Positions 16,731-24,657 of a stretch of 64,000 nt of DNA are shown here, piece by piece (positions within the stretch are counted from its first letter, which is position 1; every line of letters starts with the position of its first letter). The stretch spans positions 248,001 to 312,000 of the forward strand of contig NZ_JAENJG010000002.1 of the NCBI RefSeq assembly GCF_016597785.1, given 5' to 3'. The position numbers were made by a program, and so were the translations under genes. The notes under the pieces were generated by a model that saw only the letters and a list, made by a program, of their open reading frames with translations, searched no databases and was not told the DNA's origin. The DNA comes from Leucobacter sp. L43. GTDB lineage: Bacteria > Actinomycetota > Actinomycetes > Actinomycetales > Microbacteriaceae.

Positions 16731-17612
16731 ATGACCCCGAACCTGGACCCGCGGACGAAGTACCCGAAGGCCCCGCTGCCGCAGCAGGAGCAGCCGTCGC
16801 AGCCCGGACTCACGGCGCCGATGCAGCCGGCGCCCGACCACGGCGAGGACACGTACACCGGCACGGGAAAGCTCGCCGGAATGCGCGCGCTCATCACCGG
16901 GGGCGATTCCGGGATCGGACGGGCCGTGGCGATCGCCTTCGCGCGCGAAGGCGCGGATGTCGCCATCGCGTACCTCCCAGAGGAGCACGAGGACGCGCAG
17001 GCGACGCTCGAACAGATCGAACTCGCGAATCGGCGCGGGGTGCTGCTGCCCGGCGATCTCCGACACGAGGCGGATTGCGTCGAGACGGTGAGCCGCACGG
17101 TCTCGGAACTCGGCGGCCTCGACATCCTCGTGCTGAACGCGGCGACCCAGCGTGAGCGCGGGCCGAACGCGGAGGTGACCCGGGACGCCGTCGAGAACGT
17201 GTTCTCGACGAATCTCGTCGCACCGATTCTGCTGTTCCGCGAAGCGGCTGAGCACCTGCAGCCCGGTTCGAGCGTCATCGTCACCGCCTCGGTGCAGGCG
17301 TACAATCCGTCGCCCGATCTGCTCGATTACGCAATGACCAAGGCGGGGCTCGTCGCGTTCACGCAGGCGCTCGCCGAGCAGCAGGGCGAACGCGGAGTGC
17401 GCGTCAACGCCGTGGCGCCCGGGCCGATCTGGACGCCGCTCATCCCGGCCACCGGCTGGGACGAGAAGCAGGTGCATTTCGGCGAGGACATGCCGCTCGG
17501 CCGCCCGGGGCAGCCGGCCGAACTCGCCGGCGCATACGTCTACCTCGCTTCGGAGGACGCGTCGTACGTGTCGGGGGCCGTGCTCCCGGTGACCGGCGGC
17601 AAGCACCTCTGA
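16731..17612 (+). CDS. SDR oxidoreductase, GSP39/YghA-like
   Basis: The 293-residue SDR has a Pro-rich N-terminal extension of about 45 residues (MTPNLDPRTKYPKAPLPQQ) before the cofactor motif ALITGGDSGIGRAVAIAF. The catalytic residues are in TASVQAYNPSPDLLDYAMTK, and the C-terminus ends in YVSGAVLPVTGGKHL. This extension and the motif order are those of Bacillus general stress protein 39 (YdaD) and E. coli YghA. ATG 16731 follows GAGGAGG. Substrate is unknown. Its place after the sigma factor and the Rieske protein fits a stress locus. Confidence 0.87.
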   Translation: MTPNLDPRTKYPKAPLPQQEQPSQPGLTAPMQPAPDHGEDTYTGTGKLAGMRALITGGDSGIGRAVAIAFAREGADVAIAYLPEEHEDAQATLEQIELANRRGVLLPGDLRHEADCVETVSRTVSELGGLDILVLNAATQRERGPNAEVTRDAVENVFSTNLVAPILLFREAAEHLQPGSSVIVTASVQAYNPSPDLLDYAMTKAGLVAFTQALAEQQGERGVRVNAVAPGPIWTPLIPATGWDEKQVHFGEDMPLGRPGQPAELAGAYVYLASEDASYVSGAVLPVTGGKHL

Positions 17613-17648
17613 CGCTCAGCGGCTCACGAGGGCGGGGCGTGCGTTCGC

Positions 17649-17654
17649 TACAGT
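17649..17654 (+). promoter_or_regulatory. Likely leaderless -10 (TACAGT)
   Basis: TACAGT ends seven bases before ATG 17662. This supports ATG 17662 rather than the in-frame GTG at 17653, which overlaps the hexamer. Confidence 0.4.
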
Positions 17655-17661
17655 GGTGAGC

Positions 17662-18231
17662 ATGTCTCCGACCCGCGGGCGTCCGCATGCCTCCTCGCGA
17701 GAGATGCTTGCGGACGCCGCGTGTGAGCTCTTCCTGGAACGCGGGTACGAAGCGACGTCGGTGACCGAGATCACCAGGCGCGCAGGCGTCAGCCGTTCGA
17801 GCTTCTTCAATTACTTCTCATCGAAGGCGGAGATGCTGTGGTTCGTCTTCGACGCGAGGGTCGCCGCCCTTGAACGCGCACTGCGCGAGCACGACCGAGA
17901 CGTTGGAACGGCGCTTCGCACCTTCGCCGCGGGGGAGGTCCCGGAAATCCTGGCTCTCGCCATCGCCGAGGGGCGGACGATGGACGTGGAGGGCGAGCTG
18001 GAGACAGGACGCGCGGTCCGGCAGCTCAGGATCGCCGCGGCCATCGAGGCGCGCCTGCGTCGCGACGGTCATGATGCGCGCCGGGCTGAGATCGTGGCCG
18101 CGGGGTACGCGGCGGCGCTCGTCGGAACCGTGTGGCGGTGGGCGCTGCTCGGCGCCGGACGCCACCGCCTCGACGCACTGCTCGAAGGTGCGATCGTCAC
18201 GGCCGAGGAGATGCACGGGTCGGACGGCTAG
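17662..18231 (+). CDS. TetR-family regulator
   Basis: A 189-residue TetR-type repressor. The N-terminal helix-turn-helix is SVTEITRRAGVSRSSFFNYFSSKAEML in pieces near residues 33-60. The C-terminal ligand domain is divergent and gives no hint of the inducer. The start was placed at ATG 17662 because a -10-like hexamer lies seven bases before it. It is convergent with an MFS exporter gene: the two stop codons share the palindrome CTAG at 18228-18231. Control of that exporter is plausible but not shown by position, as the genes do not share a promoter. Confidence 0.85.
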   Translation: MSPTRGRPHASSREMLADAACELFLERGYEATSVTEITRRAGVSRSSFFNYFSSKAEMLWFVFDARVAALERALREHDRDVGTALRTFAAGEVPEILALAIAEGRTMDVEGELETGRAVRQLRIAAAIEARLRRDGHDARRAEIVAAGYAAALVGTVWRWALLGAGRHRLDALLEGAIVTAEEMHGSDG

Positions 18232-19694
18232 CGCGGCGCCGAGCGATCGCTCGCGACAGCACGGCGATCCTCGAATGCGCGCTGCGGCACTACGAACCGG
18301 AGCGCGACCGACGCCGCGAGAGCGGATCCCCCGCAGACGCACCAGACGATGACGTACCCGGTGAACGAGCCGGCGGTGCTGCCCCCCGAATCCGCGCCGG
18401 CTGCGCCCGCGACGCCGTGCAGGAGCGCGATGCCGAAGATCGCCGATGCGATCGCGCCGCCCACCGTCTTCGTCGAGTTGGTGAGTCCCGTCGCAACGCC
18501 GGTGAGACGGTCGGGGGCCCCGGCCGCCGCAGCCGCAGGCAGAGCCGCGACCAGGGCGCCCGAACCGAGCCCGGCGACGATCATGTTGATGATCATGTGC
18601 GGGTAAGCGGTGTGGAACGGCAGGAACATGAAGTAGCCGATCGCGACGAGGAGGGCGGCGGCTGCCAGCGCGTTCCGCGGCGTCGACCAGCGGGCCACCA
18701 GCGGATACGCGAGCGCGCCGACGACCATCGCGATGAGATAGACGCCGATGACGAGCGAGGTCAGGAAGCCGCCGATGCCGAGACCGTACCCGGCGGTGGC
18801 TGGATCCGTTCGAATGAAGGTCGACAGCGGGGCTTGTGCGCCGAGCACGCTCATGCCGAAGAGTGCCGCGGTCACGAAGACCGGCGCGAGCGCCGGTGAG
18901 CGGAAGAGGCGCACGTCGATGAGGGGATCGGGGTGCCGGAGCTCCCACCGTCCGAACGGCACGAACAGGAGGAGTCCGAGCGCGACGACGCCCCAGGCGA
19001 GCGGGCTCTCCACCCCTTCGATCCGCAGCAGACTCAGTCCGCCCGTGAATGCCAGGAGCGCGAAGGTGATGAGCATGAGCCCGACGGTGTCGAGTCGGCC
19101 GCCCAGTTTCACGGAGGATTCGCCGACCCCGAACATGATGACGAAGAAGCACATGACGACGAGCACGCCCGGAACCAGGAGCACGCCGAAGATGGGGAAG
19201 CCGTCGATGAGCCGCCCCCCGATGAGGGCGCCGGAGATCGCGCCGAGTTCGAGCGCGGCGACCAGCAGGCCTGCCGCCCGTGCGGTGAGCAACGAGCGTC
19301 CGTCACGGCCGGCCGTGCGCGACCAGATGAGCGCGATCTCGAGCGGCAGCCAGACGACGTACACCCCCTGCACCGTCCATGCGGCGAGAAAGAGCGGGAA
19401 CGTATCGGCGAACGGCAGCGCGAGGGTCGCCGCAGCGGTCACCGCCGTGGACCAGAGCAGGATCCGCTTGTGCCCGATCATGTCGCCGAGTTTCGCGAGC
19501 ACCGGCACGACCAGCGCGGACAGCATGAGTTGCGAACCCTCGAGCCAGTTCACGTCGGCATCCGGCACCTGCAGGTGCCGCGCGATATCGGACAGCATCG
19601 GGGTGTAATAGCCCTGGAGAAAGCCGCTCGTGAACTCGACGAACGCGAGGAACCCGACCACGCCGGCGAGCGCGCCGAGTCGCACGCGCGTCAC
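18228..19694 (-). CDS. MFS transporter, probable 14-helix drug exporter (DHA2-like)
   Basis: The 488-residue membrane protein shows about 14 hydrophobic segments, as in DHA2-type drug:proton antiporters. Motif A-like LAKLGDMIGHKRILLWST follows the second helix, and GLTNSTKTVGGAIASAIFG lies near the C-terminal half. Its start overlaps the stop of the M20 peptidase gene by four bases, so it is the third gene of a fadH-M20-MFS operon. The substrate could be a toxic compound or a product of the operon enzymes; sequence does not decide. Confidence 0.87.
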   Translation of the reverse strand: MTRVRLGALAGVVGFLAFVEFTSGFLQGYYTPMLSDIARHLQVPDADVNWLEGSQLMLSALVVPVLAKLGDMIGHKRILLWSTAVTAAATLALPFADTFPLFLAAWTVQGVYVVWLPLEIALIWSRTAGRDGRSLLTARAAGLLVAALELGAISGALIGGRLIDGFPIFGVLLVPGVLVVMCFFVIMFGVGESSVKLGGRLDTVGLMLITFALLAFTGGLSLLRIEGVESPLAWGVVALGLLLFVPFGRWELRHPDPLIDVRLFRSPALAPVFVTAALFGMSVLGAQAPLSTFIRTDPATAGYGLGIGGFLTSLVIGVYLIAMVVGALAYPLVARWSTPRNALAAAALLVAIGYFMFLPFHTAYPHMIINMIVAGLGSGALVAALPAAAAAGAPDRLTGVATGLTNSTKTVGGAIASAIFGIALLHGVAGAAGADSGGSTAGSFTGYVIVWCVCGGSALAASVALRFVVPQRAFEDRRAVASDRSAPR

Positions 19695-21034
19695 GGGAGC
19701 TGCCGAGCAGGGAGCCGCTGGAGGAGCGAGCGGTGGAACCGGATGCCGCGTTCGAGTTCGTCGACGGCCACGCGCTCGTCGACGCCGTGGATCGTCGCCC
19801 TGAGTGCTGACGACATCGCGAGCGGCGCGAATCGGTACACCGCTGGAGCGAAGCGATGGAAGTGCCGTGAGTCGGTCGCCGCGAGCATCACGTACGGCAC
19901 CGCGCTCGCTCCAGGGTGCGACGTGCGCACCGCGTCCGCGATGATTCCGAACTGCGCATTCTCGGTCGATGATTCGGGTGAGGGGTCCTCGCCGTCGACG
20001 ACGTCGATCCGGATGGCGCGGTCGGCGACTCGGCGCCGCACGCGCTGCACGGTGGAAGCCACGGTCTCTCCGAGCGCGATGCGCAGGTTGATGGTGGCGC
20101 TTGCTCGCGAGGGGAGTACGTTCGCCGCCGTGCCGCCTTCGAGCATCGTGGCCGCGATCGTCGTACGGATCATCGCAGCCGGCTCGCCTCCCATCCGTGC
20201 GAAGAGGCGCGCCGTGAGACGAGGCCGCGCGGCCAGCAGCCGGTACAGCAGGCGGGCGGGTCCGTGAGTGCTCGGCACGAGGCGCTCGAGCATGCGGCTG
20301 ACCCCGCGCGGAGTGCTGGTCGGGAATGTGCGGGGGTGCAGGCGGGCCACGGCGCGCGCGACACGGGTGACTGCGGTGAGGGGCGGTGGAGCCGATGCGT
20401 GGCCGCCGTCGCCCCGTGCGCTCAGCCGCAGGGTCATCGCGCCCTTCTCGCCGACGCCCACCATCGCCGCCTGCCCGCGCACGAACGGCAGCGGAGCATC
20501 GACCACCGCGCCACCCTCATCCAGCACGAGCCATGGAGTGATGCCCCGTGCCGAGAACGTCTCCGCGATGGTGCGCGCCGCATCTCCGAATGTCTCCTCG
20601 TTGCCGCCGAAGGAGAGGTACACGTCGCGTGCGGGAGCGAATCCTTCCAGCAGCAGCGTTTCGACGGCCTCGAGGATCACGAGCAGCGGCCCCTTGTCGT
20701 CGAGCGCACCGCGCCCGTGGACGAAGCCGTCGGCGATGCGGCCCTCGAACGGCGGATGAGTCCAGGCGTCGCTCGCGTCGACCGGAACCACGTCGTAGTG
20801 CGCCATGAGCACAACCGGATCACTGTCCGAGTCGGCCCCGCGCCAGTGGAAGAGCAGCCCGAGTTCCGTGATGCGCTCTCGCGCGAGCCGACGATGCACG
20901 TTCGGATACAGCTCTTCGAGCAGCTCGACGAACGCCTCGAACGGTGCGCTGCCCCGTTCTTCGATCTCCGCAGAAACGGTGGGGATCCGAATCATGCGCG
21001 AAAGCCGGTCAGCTGCACCCGAGTGGTCCGTCAT
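19691..21034 (-). CDS. M20-family metallopeptidase
   Basis: The 447-residue protein is an M20 dinuclear zinc peptidase. VVLMAHYDVVPVDASDAW holds the first metal His-Asp, VHGRGALDDKGPLLVILEA the bridging Asp, and FGGNEETFGDAA the catalytic Glu pair. The order and the long insertion resemble carboxypeptidase S and PM20D1-like members, which split N-acyl amino acids or small peptides. It begins nine bases after the 2,4-dienoyl-CoA reductase stop and overlaps the MFS gene. A role in cleaving amide-linked fatty or peptidic compounds is possible. Confidence 0.88.
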   Translation of the reverse strand: MTDHSGAADRLSRMIRIPTVSAEIEERGSAPFEAFVELLEELYPNVHRRLARERITELGLLFHWRGADSDSDPVVLMAHYDVVPVDASDAWTHPPFEGRIADGFVHGRGALDDKGPLLVILEAVETLLLEGFAPARDVYLSFGGNEETFGDAARTIAETFSARGITPWLVLDEGGAVVDAPLPFVRGQAAMVGVGEKGAMTLRLSARGDGGHASAPPPLTAVTRVARAVARLHPRTFPTSTPRGVSRMLERLVPSTHGPARLLYRLLAARPRLTARLFARMGGEPAAMIRTTIAATMLEGGTAANVLPSRASATINLRIALGETVASTVQRVRRRVADRAIRIDVVDGEDPSPESSTENAQFGIIADAVRTSHPGASAVPYVMLAATDSRHFHRFAPAVYRFAPLAMSSALRATIHGVDERVAVDELERGIRFHRSLLQRLPARQLP

Positions 21035-21043
21035 GGATGCACC

Positions 21044-23071
21044 TCACAATCTCGCTGCAAGTCGCGTGCCCTGATCGATCGCGCGTTTCGCGTCGAGCTC
21101 TGCCGCGATATCGGCTCCGCCGATGAGATGCGCATCGATGCCGAGCTCGGCGAGCTCGACGTGCAGATCGCGGGCCGGGTCCTGGCCGGTGCACAGCACG
21201 ATGGTGTCGACTTCGATGGTCACCGGTTCGCCCTCGAGTCCGAGGTGCAGACCTGCATCATCGATCCTCCGGTACTCCGCCCCCGGAACCATGCGCACGC
21301 CCCGGCGGGCCAGCTCGGTCCGGTGGATCCACCCGGTGGTCTTGCCGAGCCCAGCGCCCAGCTTGCCGCCGCTGCGCTGCAGCATCACGACGGAGCGTTT
21401 CGCGGGCGCTTCGACGGCGACGGTCAGTCCGCCGGGACGGCGGTACTCCGCGTCGACTCCCCAGTGGGAGAGGAAACCAGCGACGTCTGCGGGATCCTCT
21501 TCGGTATCCGAGGTGAGGAACTCGGCGACGTCGAAGCCGATGCCTCCGGCGCCGAGAATCGCGACGCGCCGGCCGACCGGAACGCGATCGCGCAGCACAT
21601 CGAGATAGCCGACGACACTCGGATGATCGAGGCCGTCGATCACCGGTCGTCGCGGCAGCACTCCGGTGGCGAGCACGATCTCATCGAAGCCCTGTGCGGC
21701 GAGCGATGCTGCGTCGACCCGTTCGCCGAGCCGGACGGTGACGCCGGTCTCCGTGATACGCACTCCGAAGTACCGCAGTGTCTCCCGGAATTCGCTCTTG
21801 CCGGGTACCTGCAGTGCGACGTTCAGCTGGCCGCCGATACGGGTATCGGCCTCGAACAGCGTCACGTCGTGCCCGCGCGAGGCGGCGGTCGTCGCGCACG
21901 AGAGGCCGGCAGGGCCCGAACCGACCACGGCGATGCGTCGGGGGGCGGTCGTCGGCGAGATGATGAGCTCAGTCTCGTGCCCGGCTCGGGGATTCACGAG
22001 ACACGATGCGACTTTCCCGGCGAATGTGTGATCGAGGCACGCTTGGTTGCACCCGATGCAGGTGTTGATGCGTTCAGGGGTGCCAGCAGCCGCTTTCGCG
22101 ATGAACGCTGGATCCGCCAGGAACGGGCGTGCGAGCGACACCATATCGGCGCATCCCTCGGCGAGCACGGCTTCGGCGCTCTCGGGGGTGTTGATCCGGT
22201 TCGTGGCGATGAGCGGAATCGACACGGCGCCCATCAGGCGATGCGTGACCCAGGAGAAGGCCGCGCGGGGCACCGAGCTCGCGATCGTCGGGATCCGCGC
22301 CTCATGCCAACCGATTCCGGTGTTGATCATCGAGGCGCCGGCGGCCTCGACGCGGAGCGCCAGGTCGACCACCTCGTCGAGTGTGGAGCCGTCGGGTACG
22401 AGGTCGAGCATGGAGAGGCGGTAGATGAGCATGCGCTCGTCGCCGAGCGCGGCACGCACCCGACGCACGATCTCGACCGGGAATCGCGCGCGACGCTGCG
22501 CATCGCCGCCCCACGCATCCGCGCGGTGGTTCGTGTGCGGCGCTGCGAACTCGTTGATGAGGTATCCCTCCGAGCCCATGATCTCGACACCGTCGTAGCC
22601 GGCGGCACATGCGAGCGCAGCCGTGTGCGCGAAGTCGTCGATCGTGCGTTCGATGTCTGCGTCGCCGAGTTCACGCGGCGTGATCGGGGAGATCGGTGCG
22701 GGGAGGGGGCTCGGGGCGACGATATCGGGGTGCGCCCCGTAGCGTCCAGCGTGAAGGATCTGCAGGACGATGCGCCCACCCGCGTCATGCACTGCGTCGG
22801 TGATGACGCGGTGATCGGCGATGTCGTCATCACTCGTGAGCATCGCCGCCCCCGGAGTCAGGCGGCCCTCGTCGTTGGGGGAGACGCCGCCGGTGACGAT
22901 GAGCCCCGCGCCGCCGACGACGCGCTCGCGATAGAACGCCGCGAGCCGGTCGAAGCCGCCCGGCGTCTCTTCGAGACCGATGTGCATCGAACCCATGATG
23001 ATTCGATTCGGAAGTGTGATGGCGCCCAGCGTGAGGGGCCGGAACAGGTTCGGATACGTCAGCGTCGACAT
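21044..23071 (-). CDS. fadH: NADPH-dependent 2,4-dienoyl-CoA reductase-like flavoprotein
   Basis: The 675-residue protein has the FadH plan. The N-terminal OYE-like FMN barrel runs from PLTLGAITLPNRIIMGSMH to LARPFLADPAFIAKAAAG. Four cysteines for a [4Fe-4S] cluster follow in CIGCNQACLDH and, eight residues later, VASC. The C-terminal part has two dinucleotide-binding sites, RIAVVGSGPAGLSCATTAA and VAILGAGGIGFDVAEFL. FadH reduces 2,4-dienoyl-CoA from unsaturated fatty acids; related enzymes act on other enones, so the substrate stays open. GGGAG precedes ATG 23071. It heads the operon with the M20 peptidase and the exporter. Confidence 0.88.
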   Translation of the reverse strand: MSTLTYPNLFRPLTLGAITLPNRIIMGSMHIGLEETPGGFDRLAAFYRERVVGGAGLIVTGGVSPNDEGRLTPGAAMLTSDDDIADHRVITDAVHDAGGRIVLQILHAGRYGAHPDIVAPSPLPAPISPITPRELGDADIERTIDDFAHTAALACAAGYDGVEIMGSEGYLINEFAAPHTNHRADAWGGDAQRRARFPVEIVRRVRAALGDERMLIYRLSMLDLVPDGSTLDEVVDLALRVEAAGASMINTGIGWHEARIPTIASSVPRAAFSWVTHRLMGAVSIPLIATNRINTPESAEAVLAEGCADMVSLARPFLADPAFIAKAAAGTPERINTCIGCNQACLDHTFAGKVASCLVNPRAGHETELIISPTTAPRRIAVVGSGPAGLSCATTAASRGHDVTLFEADTRIGGQLNVALQVPGKSEFRETLRYFGVRITETGVTVRLGERVDAASLAAQGFDEIVLATGVLPRRPVIDGLDHPSVVGYLDVLRDRVPVGRRVAILGAGGIGFDVAEFLTSDTEEDPADVAGFLSHWGVDAEYRRPGGLTVAVEAPAKRSVVMLQRSGGKLGAGLGKTTGWIHRTELARRGVRMVPGAEYRRIDDAGLHLGLEGEPVTIEVDTIVLCTGQDPARDLHVELAELGIDAHLIGGADIAAELDAKRAIDQGTRLAARL

Positions 23072-23151
23072 GCAGCTCCCGTGTCGGGGTCAGAATGTTC
23101 CGAATGTAGCGATGCGCCGATGCGAAGTCGAGGCGAGTGTGCGCTACATAC

Positions 23152-23189
23152 AAAAAAAACGAGGTGCAGGGCGTGAGCCCTGCACCTCG
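23152..23189 (-). terminator. Rho-independent terminator of the cold-shock gene
   Basis: A perfect 13-base-pair stem (23160-23172 with 23177-23189), loop of four bases, is followed on the minus strand by eight T residues (23159-23152). It lies 15 bases after the cold-shock stop codon. Confidence 0.9.
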
Positions 23190-23203
23190 TTCAGTCGCGC
23201 GAC

Positions 23204-23407
23204 TTAGAGTGCGCGGATGTTGCTTGCCTGCAGGCCCTTGGGGCCCTGCTCGACGTCGAACTCGACGCGCTGCTCTTCGAACAGGTCGCGACGGCCGTTA
23301 CCCGAGATCGCGCTGAAGTGCGCGAAGACGTCGGATGCTCCGTCGTCGGGGGTAATGAAGCCGAAGCCCTTTTCCGAGTTGAACCATTTCACGGTGCCGG
23401 TGGCCAT
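23204..23407 (-). CDS. Cold-shock domain protein
   Basis: The 67-residue protein is a complete CspA-type OB fold. RNP1 is KGFGFITP and RNP2 DVFAHFSAI; the end [13 protein letters not shown] is typical. It binds single-stranded RNA and DNA and can act as an RNA chaperone. AGAAGGAA precedes the ATG. The upstream gap of about 230 bases leaves room for a long untranslated leader, as in many cold-shock genes, and a strong terminator follows the stop. Confidence 0.95.
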   Translation of the reverse strand: MATGTVKWFNSEKGFGFITPDDGASDVFAHFSAISGNGRRDLFEEQRVEFDVEQGPKGLQASNIRAL

Positions 23408-23637
23408 ACTGTATTTCCTTCTTGTGTTGCTGGCCGCGAGAGCGGCCGGGGTGCCACGGCGACGGCGCCGACGTGGAGACTGGTAGCTTGCTGCATTTCA
23501 GCGGCAAATAAAACGTGCTGGAGAATCCCTACGTTCGGCATTACTGGTCTTACCCGTTGAGCCTATCCCACGGTTCGCAATCACGCGAGGCCTGGCTGCG
23601 TAATCGTTACTTTCGGCGAAGGATCTGTACTCGCATC
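23408..23637. other. Non-coding gap, probable leader of the cold-shock gene
   Basis: No protein-like frame is visible. On the minus strand there are T-rich and TANNNT-like segments, such as TAGGCT at 23560-23565, but no convincing -35/-10 pair. The part next to the start carries a GC-rich inverted segment around 23432-23450. It may be a regulatory leader; no known riboswitch or RNA family is recognised by eye. Confidence 0.4.
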
Positions 23638-23665
23638 TTGACAGCTCCCGATGTGCGCGTATGCT
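23638..23665 (+). promoter_or_regulatory. Promoter of the nrtR-nad operon
   Basis: TTGACA (23638-23643) and TATGCT (23660-23665) are separated by 16 bases, a good housekeeping promoter. Transcription would begin near 23672, inside the palindromic operator. Confidence 0.75.
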
Positions 23666-23667
23666 GC

Positions 23668-23688
23668 TTAAAGTCACATTGACTCTAA
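23668..23688 (+). promoter_or_regulatory. Palindromic operator, probable NrtR box
   Basis: Arms TTAAAGTCA (23668-23676) and TGACTCTAA (23680-23688) flank CAT; the 21-base site is palindromic apart from one arm mismatch. It covers the predicted transcription start. NrtR repressors bind palindromes of about this length before NAD synthesis genes, so autoregulation of the operon is likely. Confidence 0.7.
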
Positions 23689-23727
23689 CCTGGTCCGGTT
23701 GAGGGTATGGCGGAGAGGGAGGTCGAA

Positions 23728-24657
23728 GTGGATTTCGCGGATGTCAGCGCGAGCGAACGCCCCTATCTCCCGCCTGCCGTTGCGGTCTCCACCGTGGCTT
23801 TCGCGCTCAACCCGCCGTCGGGCGCGTTGGTCGTCGGAGAGGGGGTGCGGCACGACGCGACAGGGGAGACGAGCGCCACGCTCTGGATCCCGCTCGTGCG
23901 CCGCACGCGCGCACCGTATCTCGGACGCTGGGCGCTCCCGGGCGGTCCGACGCGCTGGGACGAGACCCTCGCCGACACGGCACTGCGTTCGATCCGTGCG
24001 GCGGCGCAGTGCACTCCGGGGTACCTGGAACAGCTCTACGCGTTCGGCGGAGTCGAGCGGTCGGCCGATGCGCAGCGCCTCGTCACCATCGCGTACTGGG
24101 CGATGCTCGGCGAAGACGATCTCTCGACTGCGGTGCCCGGCGGCGCCGAGGGCGGTTCCACGGGTGCATCGACCGCAGAGCAGGCGGGCGGGCGGAGATG
24201 GGATGACCCGCGCGTCGATCCCCCGCGCGTCGATCCCCCGCGCGTCGATCCCCCGCGCGCCGAGATCGGAGCTGCGATCGATGAGAGCGGCCGCGCCGAT
24301 GCCAACGTCGCCTGGTGCTCCGCCGATGCGCTGCCCGACCTCGCCTTCGACCATTCCGCGATCACCGACTACGCGCTCGCCCGGTTGCGCAGCAAGACAG
24401 AGTATGCAGCCGTCGCCCACCGCTTTCTGGGACCCGTGTTCACCATCGGCCAGTTGCGCGCCGTGCACGAGGCCGTGCTCGGGTACGCCGTCGATCCGGC
24501 GAACTTCAGGCGACAGATCCTCGCGCGGGGCGCGCTCATCGACACCGGAGAGCGTGAGACCGGCTCACCGCACCGGCCCGCTCGACTGTACCGATTCTCG
24601 AACGAGGCGGCACCGGAGTTTCCGGATGCACGCCCGCAACCCCGGAGGCCAGCATGA
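23728..24657 (+). CDS. nrtR: NrtR-type Nudix-related NAD regulator
   Basis: This protein has a Nudix-like core followed by a winged helix-turn-helix, the plan of NrtR, a repressor of NAD synthesis that senses ADP-ribose or NAD-linked compounds. The Nudix region reads RWALPGGPTRWDETLADT then ALRSIRAAAQ; the REUXEE part of the Nudix box has lost its catalytic Glu pair, as expected for a regulator. The wing region is VFTIGQLRAVHEAVLG then FRRQILARGALIDTGE. GTG 23728 is preferred, as GAGAGGGAGG lies five bases before it; ATG 23707 is an alternative. An Ala/Gly/Pro-rich insertion of about 60 residues, with a 15-base tandem repeat, lengthens the linker before ANVAWCSADALPDLAF. It overlaps nadA by four bases. 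Confidence 0.87.
   Translation: MDFADVSASERPYLPPAVAVSTVAFALNPPSGALVVGEGVRHDATGETSATLWIPLVRRTRAPYLGRWALPGGPTRWDETLADTALRSIRAAAQCTPGYLEQLYAFGGVERSADAQRLVTIAYWAMLGEDDLSTAVPGGAEGGSTGASTAEQAGGRRWDDPRVDPPRVDPPRVDPPRAEIGAAIDESGRADANVAWCSADALPDLAFDHSAITDYALARLRSKTEYAAVAHRFLGPVFTIGQLRAVHEAVLGYAVDPANFRRQILARGALIDTGERETGSPHRPARLYRFSNEAAPEFPDARPQPRRPA
24211..24255 (+). repeat. 15-base tandem repeat, three perfect copies
   Basis: The unit CGCGTCGATCCCCCG occurs three times in a row inside nrtR and partly on both sides. It encodes the repeated residues RVDPP in a flexible insertion of the regulator. In-frame length keeps the gene open at any copy number. Confidence 0.92.

Noticed and set aside
20264-23176. 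A 970-codon open frame opposite the M20 and fadH genes
   Set aside because: It is the antisense third-position frame of GC-rich genes; its protein is rich in Arg, Asp and His with no domain, while both real genes show strong family motifs.
24211-24255. A possible CRISPR-like repeat
   Set aside because: The repeats are adjacent with no spacers and lie inside the nrtR coding frame.
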